A DNA stretch of 64,000 bases, from positions 7,757 to 71,756 of the forward strand of contig JAWCQZ010000010.1 of NCBI GenBank assembly GCA_038869515.1, in the 5' to 3' direction. This DNA comes from JAWCQZ01 sp038869515 [NCBI: Halobacteria archaeon]. Its GTDB lineage: Archaea > Halobacteriota > Syntropharchaeia > JACQPP01. This document shows positions 34,755-41,863 of the stretch, piece after piece. The notes below the pieces were generated by a model. The model was not told the DNA's origin, searched no databases, and worked only from the letters and a program-made list of their open reading frames with translations. The position numbers and the translations under genes were made by a program. Each line of letters starts with the position of its first letter. Within the stretch, counting starts at the first letter, position 1.

Positions 34755-36083
34755 TCAGCGCGAGGGCGGGACGGAGGGGGCTCTCGGGGAAGGCGGGGTG
34801 GAGGGCACGTCGGCGCCGATGCCGTGGCCGGGTTCCGGCGAGTGCTCGACCGTGTGCGGGGTGACCTGGACCCCCGCCCGGAGCATGGACTGCACGGTCG
34901 CGTGGAGCCAGACCAAACTGGCGCCGCTCAGGAGGAACAGGGCTAGGAACGTGGTCTCCGGGACGCCCGTCAACTGGGTCGTGTACCCGAAAAGGGGAGG
35001 AAGGACGAAGCCGCCGAGGGCGCCCAGCAGCCCCACCTGGCCGCCCACGGCCCCCACATCCCCCGGAAAGTGCTGGGGGATGAACTTGTAGACCGCGGCC
35101 TTGCCGATGCCCATGCAAATCCCAATGGAGACGACCGCGAGAGTGAACCACCATGGAGAGGTGACGATTCCCGGGAGGGAGAGGGGCAGAGCCAGAGCCG
35201 TGGTGGCGCCGAGGGTCCAGTACATCACTGGCCGGGCGCTCAGGGCGTCGGACGCCCATCCCCCCAGGGGGCGCAGGAGGCTGGCCGGGAAGATGAAGAG
35301 GGCGGTCAGGAGGGCGGCCGTCCCCAGCGGGAGGCCGAAGGTGTCCACGTAGTATTTCGGCAGCCAGAGGGAGAGGGCGACATAGGCGCCGAAGACCACG
35401 ACGTAGTAGAGGCCGAAGCGCCAGACCCTCACGCTCTGGAGGGGCCGGAGCATTTCGGTGAACGAGCGGTCGGACCCGGGCCTCCGGTCGGGCCGTGGGA
35501 GGAAGAGCCATATGAGCGCTGCCATGGCGACGAGCAGGAGGGCGTAAAGGACGGGCACGAAGCGCCAGCCCCCAGGCAGCGCGCCGCTCCACAATCCCCC
35601 AGCGGGTACCAGGGTGATCAGGGCGGGCCCGATGAACTTGGTCACCGACGCCCCCACGTTGCCCGCGCCGAAGACCCCCAGGGCGAACCCCTGCCTCTCT
35701 GCAGGGAACCACGCGGAGCACCAGGCGATGCCTATGGAGAACGTGTTCCCGGCCAGGCCGGTCCAGAGGGCGTAGAGCACCAGTTCCGGGTAGGAGTGGG
35801 CCTGGCTCACCAGGAGGGCGCCCGGGGCGGTGGCGAGGAGGAGCGCGGTGAAGACTTTCCCGCCCCCGTGCCGGTCGGCCAGGACGCCGAAGAGCAGGCG
35901 CGGGAGGGAGCCCCCGAGGACGGCGGCAGCCAAGAGCCAGCCCAACTGCGTGTCGCTCAGGCCGAACTCCTTCCGGATGGGAATCCCGAGGATTCCGAAC
36001 ATCGTCCAGACAGCGAATGCCAGGGTGAACCCGGCGGTGGAGAGCCATAGCACTCGGGCCCGCGCTCTTTCGGCCCCGGTCAT
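34755..36083 (-). CDS. narK: NarK-type nitrate/nitrite MFS porter
   Basis: A 442-residue MFS protein with twelve helices. Motifs match NarK/NasA-type porters: LLFGVLADRHGGGKVF after helix 2, the Gly-rich GVFGAGNVGASVTKFIGP of helix 5, and the second Gly-rich block GIGKAAVYKFIPQHFPGDVGAVGGQVG of helix 11. These motifs bind nitrate or nitrite. A Pro/Ser-rich tail of about 45 residues follows the last helix. The start overlaps the stop of the molybdopterin-domain gene (ATGA at 36080-36083). It fits with NirK at 42889-44418, which would consume imported or exported nitrite. Confidence 0.85.
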   Translation of the reverse strand: MTGAERARARVLWLSTAGFTLAFAVWTMFGILGIPIRKEFGLSDTQLGWLLAAAVLGGSLPRLLFGVLADRHGGGKVFTALLLATAPGALLVSQAHSYPELVLYALWTGLAGNTFSIGIAWCSAWFPAERQGFALGVFGAGNVGASVTKFIGPALITLVPAGGLWSGALPGGWRFVPVLYALLLVAMAALIWLFLPRPDRRPGSDRSFTEMLRPLQSVRVWRFGLYYVVVFGAYVALSLWLPKYYVDTFGLPLGTAALLTALFIFPASLLRPLGGWASDALSARPVMYWTLGATTALALPLSLPGIVTSPWWFTLAVVSIGICMGIGKAAVYKFIPQHFPGDVGAVGGQVGLLGALGGFVLPPLFGYTTQLTGVPETTFLALFLLSGASLVWLHATVQSMLRAGVQVTPHTVEHSPEPGHGIGADVPSTPPSPRAPSVPPSR

Positions 36084-36646
36084 GGGCCCGCCTCCGGGGG
36101 AAAGAGTCCATACCTCTCCTGGAACGCCCTCGCCAAGCTCCCGTCCTTGCTCTGCCCCAGGAGGGTCTTGATGCCCAGGGGGTTGTTCGGGAAGACCCGG
36201 ATGCCCGCGAGCCACTTGACGCTCTTGTATCCCTGGAGGAACGGGACCACCAGCCGCATCGGGCCGCCGTGCTCGTGGGGCAGGGGCGTCCCGTTCATGC
36301 CGGTCGCCAGCAGGACCCGCGGGTCGAGGGCCTCGGCCCGGGTCAGGACCTCGAAGTAGTGGCCGTCGCGGGAGTAGAAGGCGAAGAAGTTCCCGCCCCC
36401 CGCGTCCAGCCCGGTCCGGGCCAGGACGTCGCCCAGGCGGAAGCCCTCCCAGGTCACCCCCTCGATGACGCAGTTGAAAATCTGGCAGATGAGGGGCACG
36501 TGGGTCCGGATGGTCCCCCCCGCACCCGGGCTGGTGTGGGACGCCGGCTCCAGGGACTTCAGGTCGGCCAGCCGGAACCGCTTCGGCTTGCAATCGAGGC
36601 CGCAGAAAACCAATTCCAGGCCCTCCGGGCCGTGGCGCGGAGCCAC
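36080..36646 (-). CDS. sulfite-oxidase-fold molybdopterin-domain protein
   Basis: A 188-residue protein containing just the oxidoreductase molybdopterin-binding domain. The likely Mo-coordinating Cys is in VPLICQIF (about residue 53). EGVTWEGFRLGDVL, FYSRDGHYFEVLTRAEALDP and HEHGGPMRLVVPFLQGYKSVKWLAGI follow, all family hallmarks. There is no Tat signal, heme domain or dimerisation domain, so it should be cytoplasmic and rely on partners. It shares an operon with the NarK-like porter. The GTG start at 36646 is a guess: the frame is open to 36937, but that part is antisense to another gene. Confidence 0.72.
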   Translation of the reverse strand: MAPRHGPEGLELVFCGLDCKPKRFRLADLKSLEPASHTSPGAGGTIRTHVPLICQIFNCVIEGVTWEGFRLGDVLARTGLDAGGGNFFAFYSRDGHYFEVLTRAEALDPRVLLATGMNGTPLPHEHGGPMRLVVPFLQGYKSVKWLAGIRVFPNNPLGIKTLLGQSKDGSLARAFQERYGLFPPEAGP

Positions 36647-36898
36647 GCGGACCAGTGGCGGAGCCGGAGACCCGACCCCGGGGAACTGCTGGAACGCCTG
36701 GAGTTGTGCAACTTTTTCAAAATCAGCACCAGCGGGGGCGGGCAGTTCACGTTGCTGCCCTGCTCCGCACCCCTCCGCGAATTCTCCAAGTGGGTCGTGA
36801 CCGATTTCCTCGAGGCGCTGGGGCACCGCGCCGAGGTCCAGGAGGATCTGGCGAAGCTGCGGGTGAAGGTCCCGGGCCCCGACTCCCCGGGCTCCTGA
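36632..36898 (+). CDS. small hypothetical protein divergent from the molybdopterin gene
   Basis: An 88-residue frame starting GTG 36632, with strongly C/G-ending codons and a plausible globular sequence (ELLERLELCNFFKIS, FTLLPCSAPLREFSKWVVTDFLEALGH). CAGAAAACC about 26 bases upstream could be the TATA box. Its first 15 bases overlap the start of the divergent gene at 36646, where GTGGC-GCGGA-GCCAC gives both proteins a Val-Ala start. No family is recognised. Confidence 0.6.
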   Translation: MARSHADQWRSRRPDPGELLERLELCNFFKISTSGGGQFTLLPCSAPLREFSKWVVTDFLEALGHRAEVQEDLAKLRVKVPGPDSPGS

Positions 36899-36971
36899 AG
36901 GGACGGCGAGGGCGTCGCCCATCCCTGCTCCGGGCACCTCCTCGGGCGGGCTGCCCGCTGGGCCTCCGGGT

Positions 36972-37901
36972 TCACGCCTCCCTCCCTCCCCGTCGGCTCC
37001 CGAGGCGCGCCTCGACCTCCTCCGTCACGTCCTCCGGCTCCCGCGGCTTGCCCCCCGAATCCACCAGCGCCCCGCCCTTGAACGCCAACTCCCCACGCGC
37101 GAACCTCTCCAGGGTCGCCAGGGTCAACGGCACCTCCCGCGCGAACTGCGCCTTCCGGATGGCGGTGAAGAGCGGATAGGACCCCCCGGGGTAGCGCCAG
37201 TCGGGGAACCGCTTCTGCAGGTCGGCGACCGTGAGGCCGTGGCCCCGGTCCTCGTCCAACTGCTTCCAGAGGGGGTCGAACTCCGGTCCCCGGAGGCGGA
37301 CCCGGCAGTGGGTGGCGCAGGGCCCCCGGTCGAGGTCGAGGGTCATCCGGTGGAGCATCGCCCCGGCGAACTCGGAGCGCCGGCGGATGTGCTCCCACAT
37401 CACGTGGGTCCAGTGGCCCGCGATTTCGGCCCCGCCCCCCGGCGACAGCGGGGAGGGGTGGAGGTTCAGGATGTCCAGTTCCCGCAGGAACTCCGGGCTC
37501 CGGATGACCATGATGTAGCCGAGGGCGAGGTCCACCGCGGGCCTCGGCCTCCGCAGGGGCGCGAGCCGCTTCAGCGCCTCAGCGTGGAAGGCGCGGTTCC
37601 AGGCCGCCTCGTCCCGCCGCTTCAGGTCGGGGTTGAACTTCAGGGAGGAGAGGGCCGCCGTCTTCAGGCCGAGCCGGTCCGCCTCGTCGAGGAGGCGGTC
37701 CGATTCGGGCCGGTCGCCGCGCTCCCGGTTCACGAAGAGGTAGCGGACGGAGGGGCCGTCGGCCTCCAGCCCCTCCACCACCGACTTCAGCAAGAGGCGG
37801 GCGTCGTCGTCCCTCCCGGAGGAGAGGATGCCGACTTCGAGAGGCTTGCCCCTGACCGCGCGCTGCACGGGCCGCTTCCTCGGCGGAGTCTTCCTCTTCA
37901 T
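36972..37901 (-). CDS. formyltransferase-fold protein (PurN/Fmt-like)
   Basis: A 309-residue protein with a Lys/Arg-rich N-terminus and a formyltransferase Rossmann fold starting VGILSSGRDDDARLLL. The catalytic Asn-His-Asp set appears as N146 and H148 in ILNLHPSPLSPG and D191 in LDLDRGP. Formyltransferases use formyl-THF or formyl-H4MPT-like donors; the acceptor here (GAR, tRNA or a sugar) cannot be decided, and the long N-H-D spacing region is divergent from PurN. It overlaps rfcL by ATGA. Confidence 0.75.
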   Translation of the reverse strand: MKRKTPPRKRPVQRAVRGKPLEVGILSSGRDDDARLLLKSVVEGLEADGPSVRYLFVNRERGDRPESDRLLDEADRLGLKTAALSSLKFNPDLKRRDEAAWNRAFHAEALKRLAPLRRPRPAVDLALGYIMVIRSPEFLRELDILNLHPSPLSPGGGAEIAGHWTHVMWEHIRRRSEFAGAMLHRMTLDLDRGPCATHCRVRLRGPEFDPLWKQLDEDRGHGLTVADLQKRFPDWRYPGGSYPLFTAIRKAQFAREVPLTLATLERFARGELAFKGGALVDSGGKPREPEDVTEEVEARLGSRRGGREA

Positions 37902-39073
37902 TTCCGGTCCGCCAGCCAATCCATCTGCTTCTCCTCCAGCCCCAGCCCCGAGAGGTCCGCCCCCAGCTTCGCGAGCGCCTTGAGGACCGGAAGAGCCTCC
38001 CGGGCCTTGGCCTTCGGGATGGAGAGGGAGTGGGCGACCCGGGCGGCCACGGCGTCCCCGGTCCGCCCCGCGAAGAACCAGTAGAGGTCGGGCTTCTCCA
38101 CGTAGCGGGTCGGGGCGGGCGCGGGCCCCGTGGCCGGGATGCCGAAGGCGAGGAGCGAGGTGGCGTAGCGCCACAGCCGGTAGTTCTGTCCCCGGGCGGC
38201 ACGGCCGAGGAACACGTCTGCCCGCTGGACCACCCGGAGCGCCTCCCGAAGCCCGCCGCCGCTCCGGGCCCGGGGGAGGTTCTCCTCCGCCAGCTGGACC
38301 GTCTCCTCGGGGTCGGCGTCCGCCCGCTGGAGGGCGGCGTAGGCCTCCCGGCCCGATCTCTGGAAGAGCGCCTCCAGGACCTCGCGCACCTCGGCCGCCC
38401 GGTCGCGGGAGGAGAGGACCGGCGTCGCGGCCCCGGCCCACGCCTCCATATCCATGAGGGCGGAGCGGAGGTCCCCCCCCGCGTTGCGGGCGAGGGCCTG
38501 CAGGGCGGTCTCTTCGATTTTCATCTTCTCCGCGGCCGCGACCCTCTTCAGGGCCGAGAGGATGTCCTCTTCGGCGAGGGGACGGAGAGCGATCGCCGCG
38601 CACGCCTTCCGCAGCGGGTAGGGCATCCGCTCGGGGTGGTTGGCGGTGAGGAGGACCGGGTGGGAGGTCTCCTTCACCAGCCGCCCCAGGGCCGCGTAGC
38701 CCCCGCGGTCGTAGTTGCCGTGGAGGGCGTCCGCCTCGTCCATCAGGATGAGTTTTCGGCCTCCGAAGAGCGTCTGCTGCTTCGCCGCCGCGAGGGCCAC
38801 CGACTCGACCCTCTCCTGGGTCCGGGCGTCGCTGGCGTTCATCTCGACCACTTCCCACCCCATCTCCCTGGCGAGGGCGAGCGCCGCCGAGGTCTTCCCG
38901 CACCCCGGGGGCCCGTGGAGGAGGAGGGCCTTGCCCCTCTTCGGCCACTGCTCGGCCCACGCCCGGATTTGGGGGGCTGCCTCTCCCTGGCCGACCACGT
39001 CGGAGAGTTTCTGGGGGCGGTGCCTCTCCACCAGCGGGAGACGGGCGGGTCCCGGGTTGCCGGTCCGGTCCAT
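37898..39073 (-). CDS. rfcL: replication factor C large subunit
   Basis: A 391-residue clamp-loader AAA+ ATPase. Walker A is HGPPGCGKTS, Walker B is LILMDEADAL, the sensor-1 region is LLTANHPERMP, and the arginine/sensor-2 region is AGGDLRSALMDME. RFC box II-like LSDVVGQGEAAPQIRAW opens the protein. It loads PCNA (7983-8762) with the small subunit, which is not in the window. It lacks the long Lys-rich tail common in archaeal RfcL but ends EEKQMDWLADRK, a possible short PIP-like motif. CCAAAAGAATC about 27 bases upstream is the TATA region. Confidence 0.94.
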   Translation of the reverse strand: MDRTGNPGPARLPLVERHRPQKLSDVVGQGEAAPQIRAWAEQWPKRGKALLLHGPPGCGKTSAALALAREMGWEVVEMNASDARTQERVESVALAAAKQQTLFGGRKLILMDEADALHGNYDRGGYAALGRLVKETSHPVLLTANHPERMPYPLRKACAAIALRPLAEEDILSALKRVAAAEKMKIEETALQALARNAGGDLRSALMDMEAWAGAATPVLSSRDRAAEVREVLEALFQRSGREAYAALQRADADPEETVQLAEENLPRARSGGGLREALRVVQRADVFLGRAARGQNYRLWRYATSLLAFGIPATGPAPAPTRYVEKPDLYWFFAGRTGDAVAARVAHSLSIPKAKAREALPVLKALAKLGADLSGLGLEEKQMDWLADRK

Positions 39074-39135
39074 GGAGAAGGGGAGGGTGCTCCCCTTTGA
39101 TTCTTTTGGCGCCCCGATGGGACCGCAATCAGCGA

Positions 39136-39161
39136 CCGGAAACCCTCAGGGGGGTTTCCGG
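39136..39161. repeat. perfect 10-bp inverted repeat upstream of tRNA-Val
   Basis: CCGGAAACCC (39136-39145) and GGGTTTCCGG (39152-39161) are perfect complements around TCAGGG. It lies between the rfcL promoter (about 39100) and tRNA-Val (39206). It could be an operator or a stem in a transcript; no T-tract follows. Confidence 0.5.
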
Positions 39162-39205
39162 ACGGGCAAGGGTCATAGGGGTGCAAGGGGCTGAAGGTGT
39201 TGCGA

Positions 39206-39277
39206 GGGCCCGTGGTCCAACGGCCAAGACACTGCCCTTACAAGGCGGAGACCCAGGTTCGACTCCTGGCGGGCCCA
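39206..39277 (+). tRNA. tRNA-Val (anticodon TAC)
   Basis: A 72-nt tRNA with acceptor stem GGGCCCG/CGGGCCC, discriminator A, anticodon stem CTGCC/GGCGG around CTTACAA (anticodon TAC) and T-arm CCAGG-TTCGACT-CCTGG. There is no intron, and CCA is not encoded. It reads GUA/GUG valine codons and shares its acceptor stem with tRNA-Val(GAC) at 428-500. Confidence 0.95.
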
Positions 39278-39369
39278 TGCCGCGGCCCTCGGACAGCTCG
39301 CCGAGAAACGGCGCGCGGCCAGTCGGCGTGATGGGGCCCGAAATATCCGTGACGGAAGGGCCGCGGGCG

Positions 39370-39657
39370 TCAGCCCGAGACCTGGATTTTCCCCTTCCGG
39401 GGAACCCCCAGCTGGAGGGTGCCCTTGAACTCGCGGACGTAGGCCCCGGAGACCTCGAGGGTCTTCCCGGGGGCGACGCCGTTGCCCTGGTCGCCCCAGA
39501 GGGAGAGTTCGATCTTGCCCGAGCCGTCGTCCAGCTGGACCACCGTGAGGGTGTTCTCCCCATACCGGGTCGTCACCCTCCGCGGGGGTTCCACCTGGAT
39601 CACCGACGCCTTCAGGACGACGTTCGACGCGCCGGGCTTCAACTCGGAGATTTTCAT
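39370..39657 (-). CDS. ssb: single OB-fold ssDNA-binding protein
   Basis: A 95-residue single-domain protein matching the SOSS-B/crenarchaeal SSB type. It has ISELKPGASNVVLKASV, then VVQLDDGSGKIELSLWGDQ, the strand pair that carries the ssDNA-stacking aromatics, and a final LQLGVPRKGKIQVSG. There is no acidic tail. Its start overlaps the stop of the TRAM-domain gene (ATGA at 39654-39657), so the two nucleic-acid-binding proteins are made together. Confidence 0.9.
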   Translation of the reverse strand: MKISELKPGASNVVLKASVIQVEPPRRVTTRYGENTLTVVQLDDGSGKIELSLWGDQGNGVAPGKTLEVSGAYVREFKGTLQLGVPRKGKIQVSG

Positions 39658-40274
39658 TCCTCGGTCCCGTCCGGTCCGTCCTCCGACCCCTCCGCGGGCC
39701 CCTCCTCATCGCGGGCCGGGGGCTTCCCCGCCGGCTCCTCGGAGCCCGAGGCGGCCTCTCCGGTGGCCAGTTCCGCGACCGCGAAGCGCTGCGCGACCTC
39801 ACGGATGCGGACCTTCACGCGTTCGCCCTTCTGGGTCCCGGGGACGAAAATGACGAAATTCTCGACGCGGGCGATGCCGTCGCCCTTGTTCCCGACCTCG
39901 GCGATCTCGACGTCGTGGATCTCTCCGACCCGGACCGAGGCCTCGGGGGAGGGCCTGCGGGGCCCCCGGAATCCCCCTCCGCCGCCGTAGCCTCCCCGGC
40001 CGCCGCCGCGGAAGCCTCCGCCACCGCCGCGGCCGCCGTAGCCGCCCCCGCCGCGCTGCTTCTGGTAGCAGTCCCGGCAATAGACGGGCCGGTCCTGGGT
40101 GGGCTTGAACGGGACCTGAGTATCTACGCCGCAATCGGCGCACCTGACGGGGTGCATCTCCGCGGGCTCCCGGAAGCCCCCGTAGCCGCCGCGGCTCCCG
40201 TAACCTCCGCCGCCGCGGCTCCCGTAGCCACCGCCTCCGCGGCCCCGGTAGCCACCTCCGCCTCGATATCCCAT
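39654..40274 (-). CDS. TRAM-domain protein with Gly-rich repeats and a zinc finger
   Basis: A 206-residue protein in four parts. A Gly/Arg/Tyr repeat region comes first (about 1-36, GGYGSRGG units). A CxxC-x16-CxxC zinc finger follows (CADC..CRDC, about 45-68), then a second Gly-rich stretch (about 75-105). A TRAM domain (about 112-168; VGEIHDVEIAEVGNKGDGIAR, NFVIFVPGTQKGERVKV) precedes an acidic tail. Stand-alone TRAM proteins are archaeal RNA chaperones; RGG-like repeats and a zinc finger would add RNA affinity. GCCTTATCCC about 29 bases upstream of ATG 40274 is the TATA. Confidence 0.88.
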   Translation of the reverse strand: MGYRGGGGYRGRGGGGYGSRGGGGYGSRGGYGGFREPAEMHPVRCADCGVDTQVPFKPTQDRPVYCRDCYQKQRGGGGYGGRGGGGGFRGGGRGGYGGGGGFRGPRRPSPEASVRVGEIHDVEIAEVGNKGDGIARVENFVIFVPGTQKGERVKVRIREVAQRFAVAELATGEAASGSEEPAGKPPARDEEGPAEGSEDGPDGTEE

Positions 40275-40666
40275 GGTGTCCGCCCCTTACACCCCACCGG
40301 GGGGATAAGGCTTCCCCCGCCTCTTGCCGGGGCCCCCGCGGGGCTCTTGGGGGTCAAAATCGCACTCCTGCGGCATTCCTGCTCGAGAATCGCGGGATTC
40401 GCTCCCGCCCCCGGCGGGCTCCAAAGGCGAAAACCGGGGGGTTCCCGGGGGCGCCAACCCCTTGGGGCGCCCGGGGGGACCCCGTCGGGGCGGCTCACCC
40501 GGTCCAGCGGTAGCAGCCGGGAACGTCCTCGGACTCGACCTTCGCCGGCCCCTCGGCGGCGACCATCGGAGTGGCCCCGGGCCAGTTCGCGTGGCAGGTA
40601 TAAAAACGGGGCTCTTGCCGCTGCCCCGGCGGCGTTTCTGGGGGGTCATCGGGGGCGGGTGGCGGC
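40275..40666 (-). other. non-coding, hairpin-rich gap with one possible 23-codon frame
   Basis: The 392 bases upstream of the TRAM gene contain inverted repeats such as GGGCGCC...GGCGCCC (about 40460-40483) and GAATC-GCGG-GATTC (about 40391-40404). A strong TATAAAAA sits at 40599-40606. Read leftward it could serve a 23-codon frame at 40495-40566 (minus) with coding-like codons and the end PGCYRWTG. Read rightward it would start an RNA near 40629. I see no full-length gene. Confidence 0.4.
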
Positions 40667-40906
40667 TCATCGCCCGGGGGCAGAGCTCCCCCGCGGAAAC
40701 GCGGCTCCGCGCTCATCTCTCCGGGACGCGGGGAGGCCCGGGGACCTCTCCGGAGGCCCGAAGGCCCGGACGTGTCTGCCCGGCTCTCCGGGCTCCCACC
40801 TCTGGATGTGCTTGAACAGCGCACGCGCGGTGGTGCAGTTGTACCCGCAGATGCAGTAGTAGTTGGCGCGGTTGGGCGCCGCGGGCGGAGTGGCGCTCGA
40901 GCCCAT
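40667..40906 (-). CDS. small Cys/His zinc-finger-like protein
   Basis: A 79-residue frame from ATG 40906. The core NYYCICGYNCTTARALFKHIQRW holds three cysteines and a histidine spaced like a C2H2-type finger, and its codons are strongly C-ending, unlike the surrounding non-coding sequence. The C-terminal third is Pro/Arg-rich. ATG 40966 or 41209 would lengthen it with low-complexity sequence, so the start is uncertain. No family is recognised. Confidence 0.5.
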   Translation of the reverse strand: MGSSATPPAAPNRANYYCICGYNCTTARALFKHIQRWEPGEPGRHVRAFGPPERSPGLPASRRDERGAAFPRGSSAPGR

Positions 40907-41743
40907 CGGCACCGGGAATGGCGGCCGCCGCGCGGGGGGGGCGGGAGGCGCGGGGAGCGGGCTCATGCCCACGACCTCGTCAACCCGACCGCCATCTTGA
41001 GGGCCGGATGATGGAGAGTTGGCATCGGAAACAGAGTCGCGACCCCGCCCTTCGACCGATTCGGGGCACCACCACACAACTGGCACGGCAGGGGGCGGCC
41101 AAGAACCGCAAGACGCCCCGGAATCAGGCGGCGGCGATGGGCAATGGAAGGGTCGGTCATGGGGGTTCCTCGGGGGCGCGTCGCCACTCCGAAAATTCAA
41201 TCCGTCCATAGCAATCTCAGCGTTCAGAAACGGCTATTGGCGAACTGCCTTTTGCGCAACGCTGGTTCTCCAGGGGTTCTCCTTGCGTATAAGGTTGCGG
41301 GCACGGGTACGCGCGACAGGAATCTTGTTGTGCAAGGAAATGATAGCGCGGAACCCTGCCCTCCGCGCCCGCTCGCGATATGACGACGGGCGCGGGGGCG
41401 CAGAACCCGCCCCTCGCTTCGCTCGGGGCGGGTTCTGCGAGTATAGACCCCCGGGAACCCCGTCGGGCGGAGGGGGCCCGGGGGTGGGGCCGCCCTTTTG
41501 CGCGCGGGCTCCGCCCGCGCGCAAAAGGGCCTATGTTCCAAGTTCAGGCACCCGACCGGCGGGGAAGTGCAACTTCGCAGACTCCACGGTCCGAAAGTCT
41601 GCAGTTTCGCAGAGAAGCGGTGGCGAATCTGGCCGGCTTGGGCCCTCCAAGCCACCGGAACCCGTCCCCAATGTCTGCTCGACGGCAGGGGGCCGGAACC
41701 CGTTGTTGCAGCGGGACGGTCTGCCCTCCGGAACGCAGACGAC
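40907..41743. other. non-coding region containing a stem-loop cluster
   Basis: In 837 bases I find no frame with normal codon usage. Base composition is less GC-biased from 41200 to 41360. Features present are a TATA-like GCGTATAAGG (41284-41293), four consecutive perfect inverted repeats (41363-41530, listed separately) and a fifth, GCAGACT...AGTCTGC (41577-41602). A structured RNA or the remains of a mobile element are both possible. Confidence 0.5.
41363..41530 (+). repeat. cluster of four perfect stem-loops
   Basis: Four inverted repeats follow one another. CCGCGCCCG pairs with CGGGCGCGG (41363-41371/41387-41395). CGCAGAACCCGCCCC pairs with GGGGCGGGTTCTGCG (41399-41413/41425-41439, 15 bp). 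ACCCCCGGG pairs with CCCGGGGGT (41447-41455/41477-41485). GCCCTTTTGCGCGCGGGC pairs with its complement (41492-41509/41513-41530, 18 bp, 3-base loop). A TATA-like GTATAAGG lies about 75 bases before the first stem, which would put a rightward transcript start near 41315. This could be a structured non-coding RNA; no known class is recognised. Confidence 0.6.
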
Positions 41744-41863
41744 CTATCCCGGCTCGTTCTCCACACGCACCAAGGTCGCCTCGGCGATGTTGGCGGCCCC
41801 GTAGCCGATGCGCCTCCCGGAGCGGCCGATGCGGGGGCGGGTGAGCCGGGGCTGAGGCGTCAT
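41744..41863 (-). CDS. 39-residue protein co-translated with the RMD1-like gene
   Basis: A short frame whose ATG (41863) overlaps the stop of the upstream membrane protein as ATGA, the coupling used throughout this genome. It is basic at the start and ends GYGAANIAEATLVRVENEPG with ordinary codon usage. No family is recognised. The overlap is the main support. Confidence 0.45.
   Translation of the reverse strand: MTPQPRLTRPRIGRSGRRIGYGAANIAEATLVRVENEPG

Noticed and set aside
36647-36937. N-terminal extension of the molybdopterin-domain gene to ATG 36937
   Set aside because: The extra 97 residues are antisense to the plausible gene 36632-36898 and do not match the family, which begins near LELVFCGL.
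40275-41740. Possible RNase P or SRP RNA in the non-coding region
   Set aside because: I could not find the conserved GAGGAAAGTCC-type core of RNase P RNA or the helix 8 motif of SRP RNA on either strand; GGTAGCAGCC at 40510 lacks the required tetraloop context.
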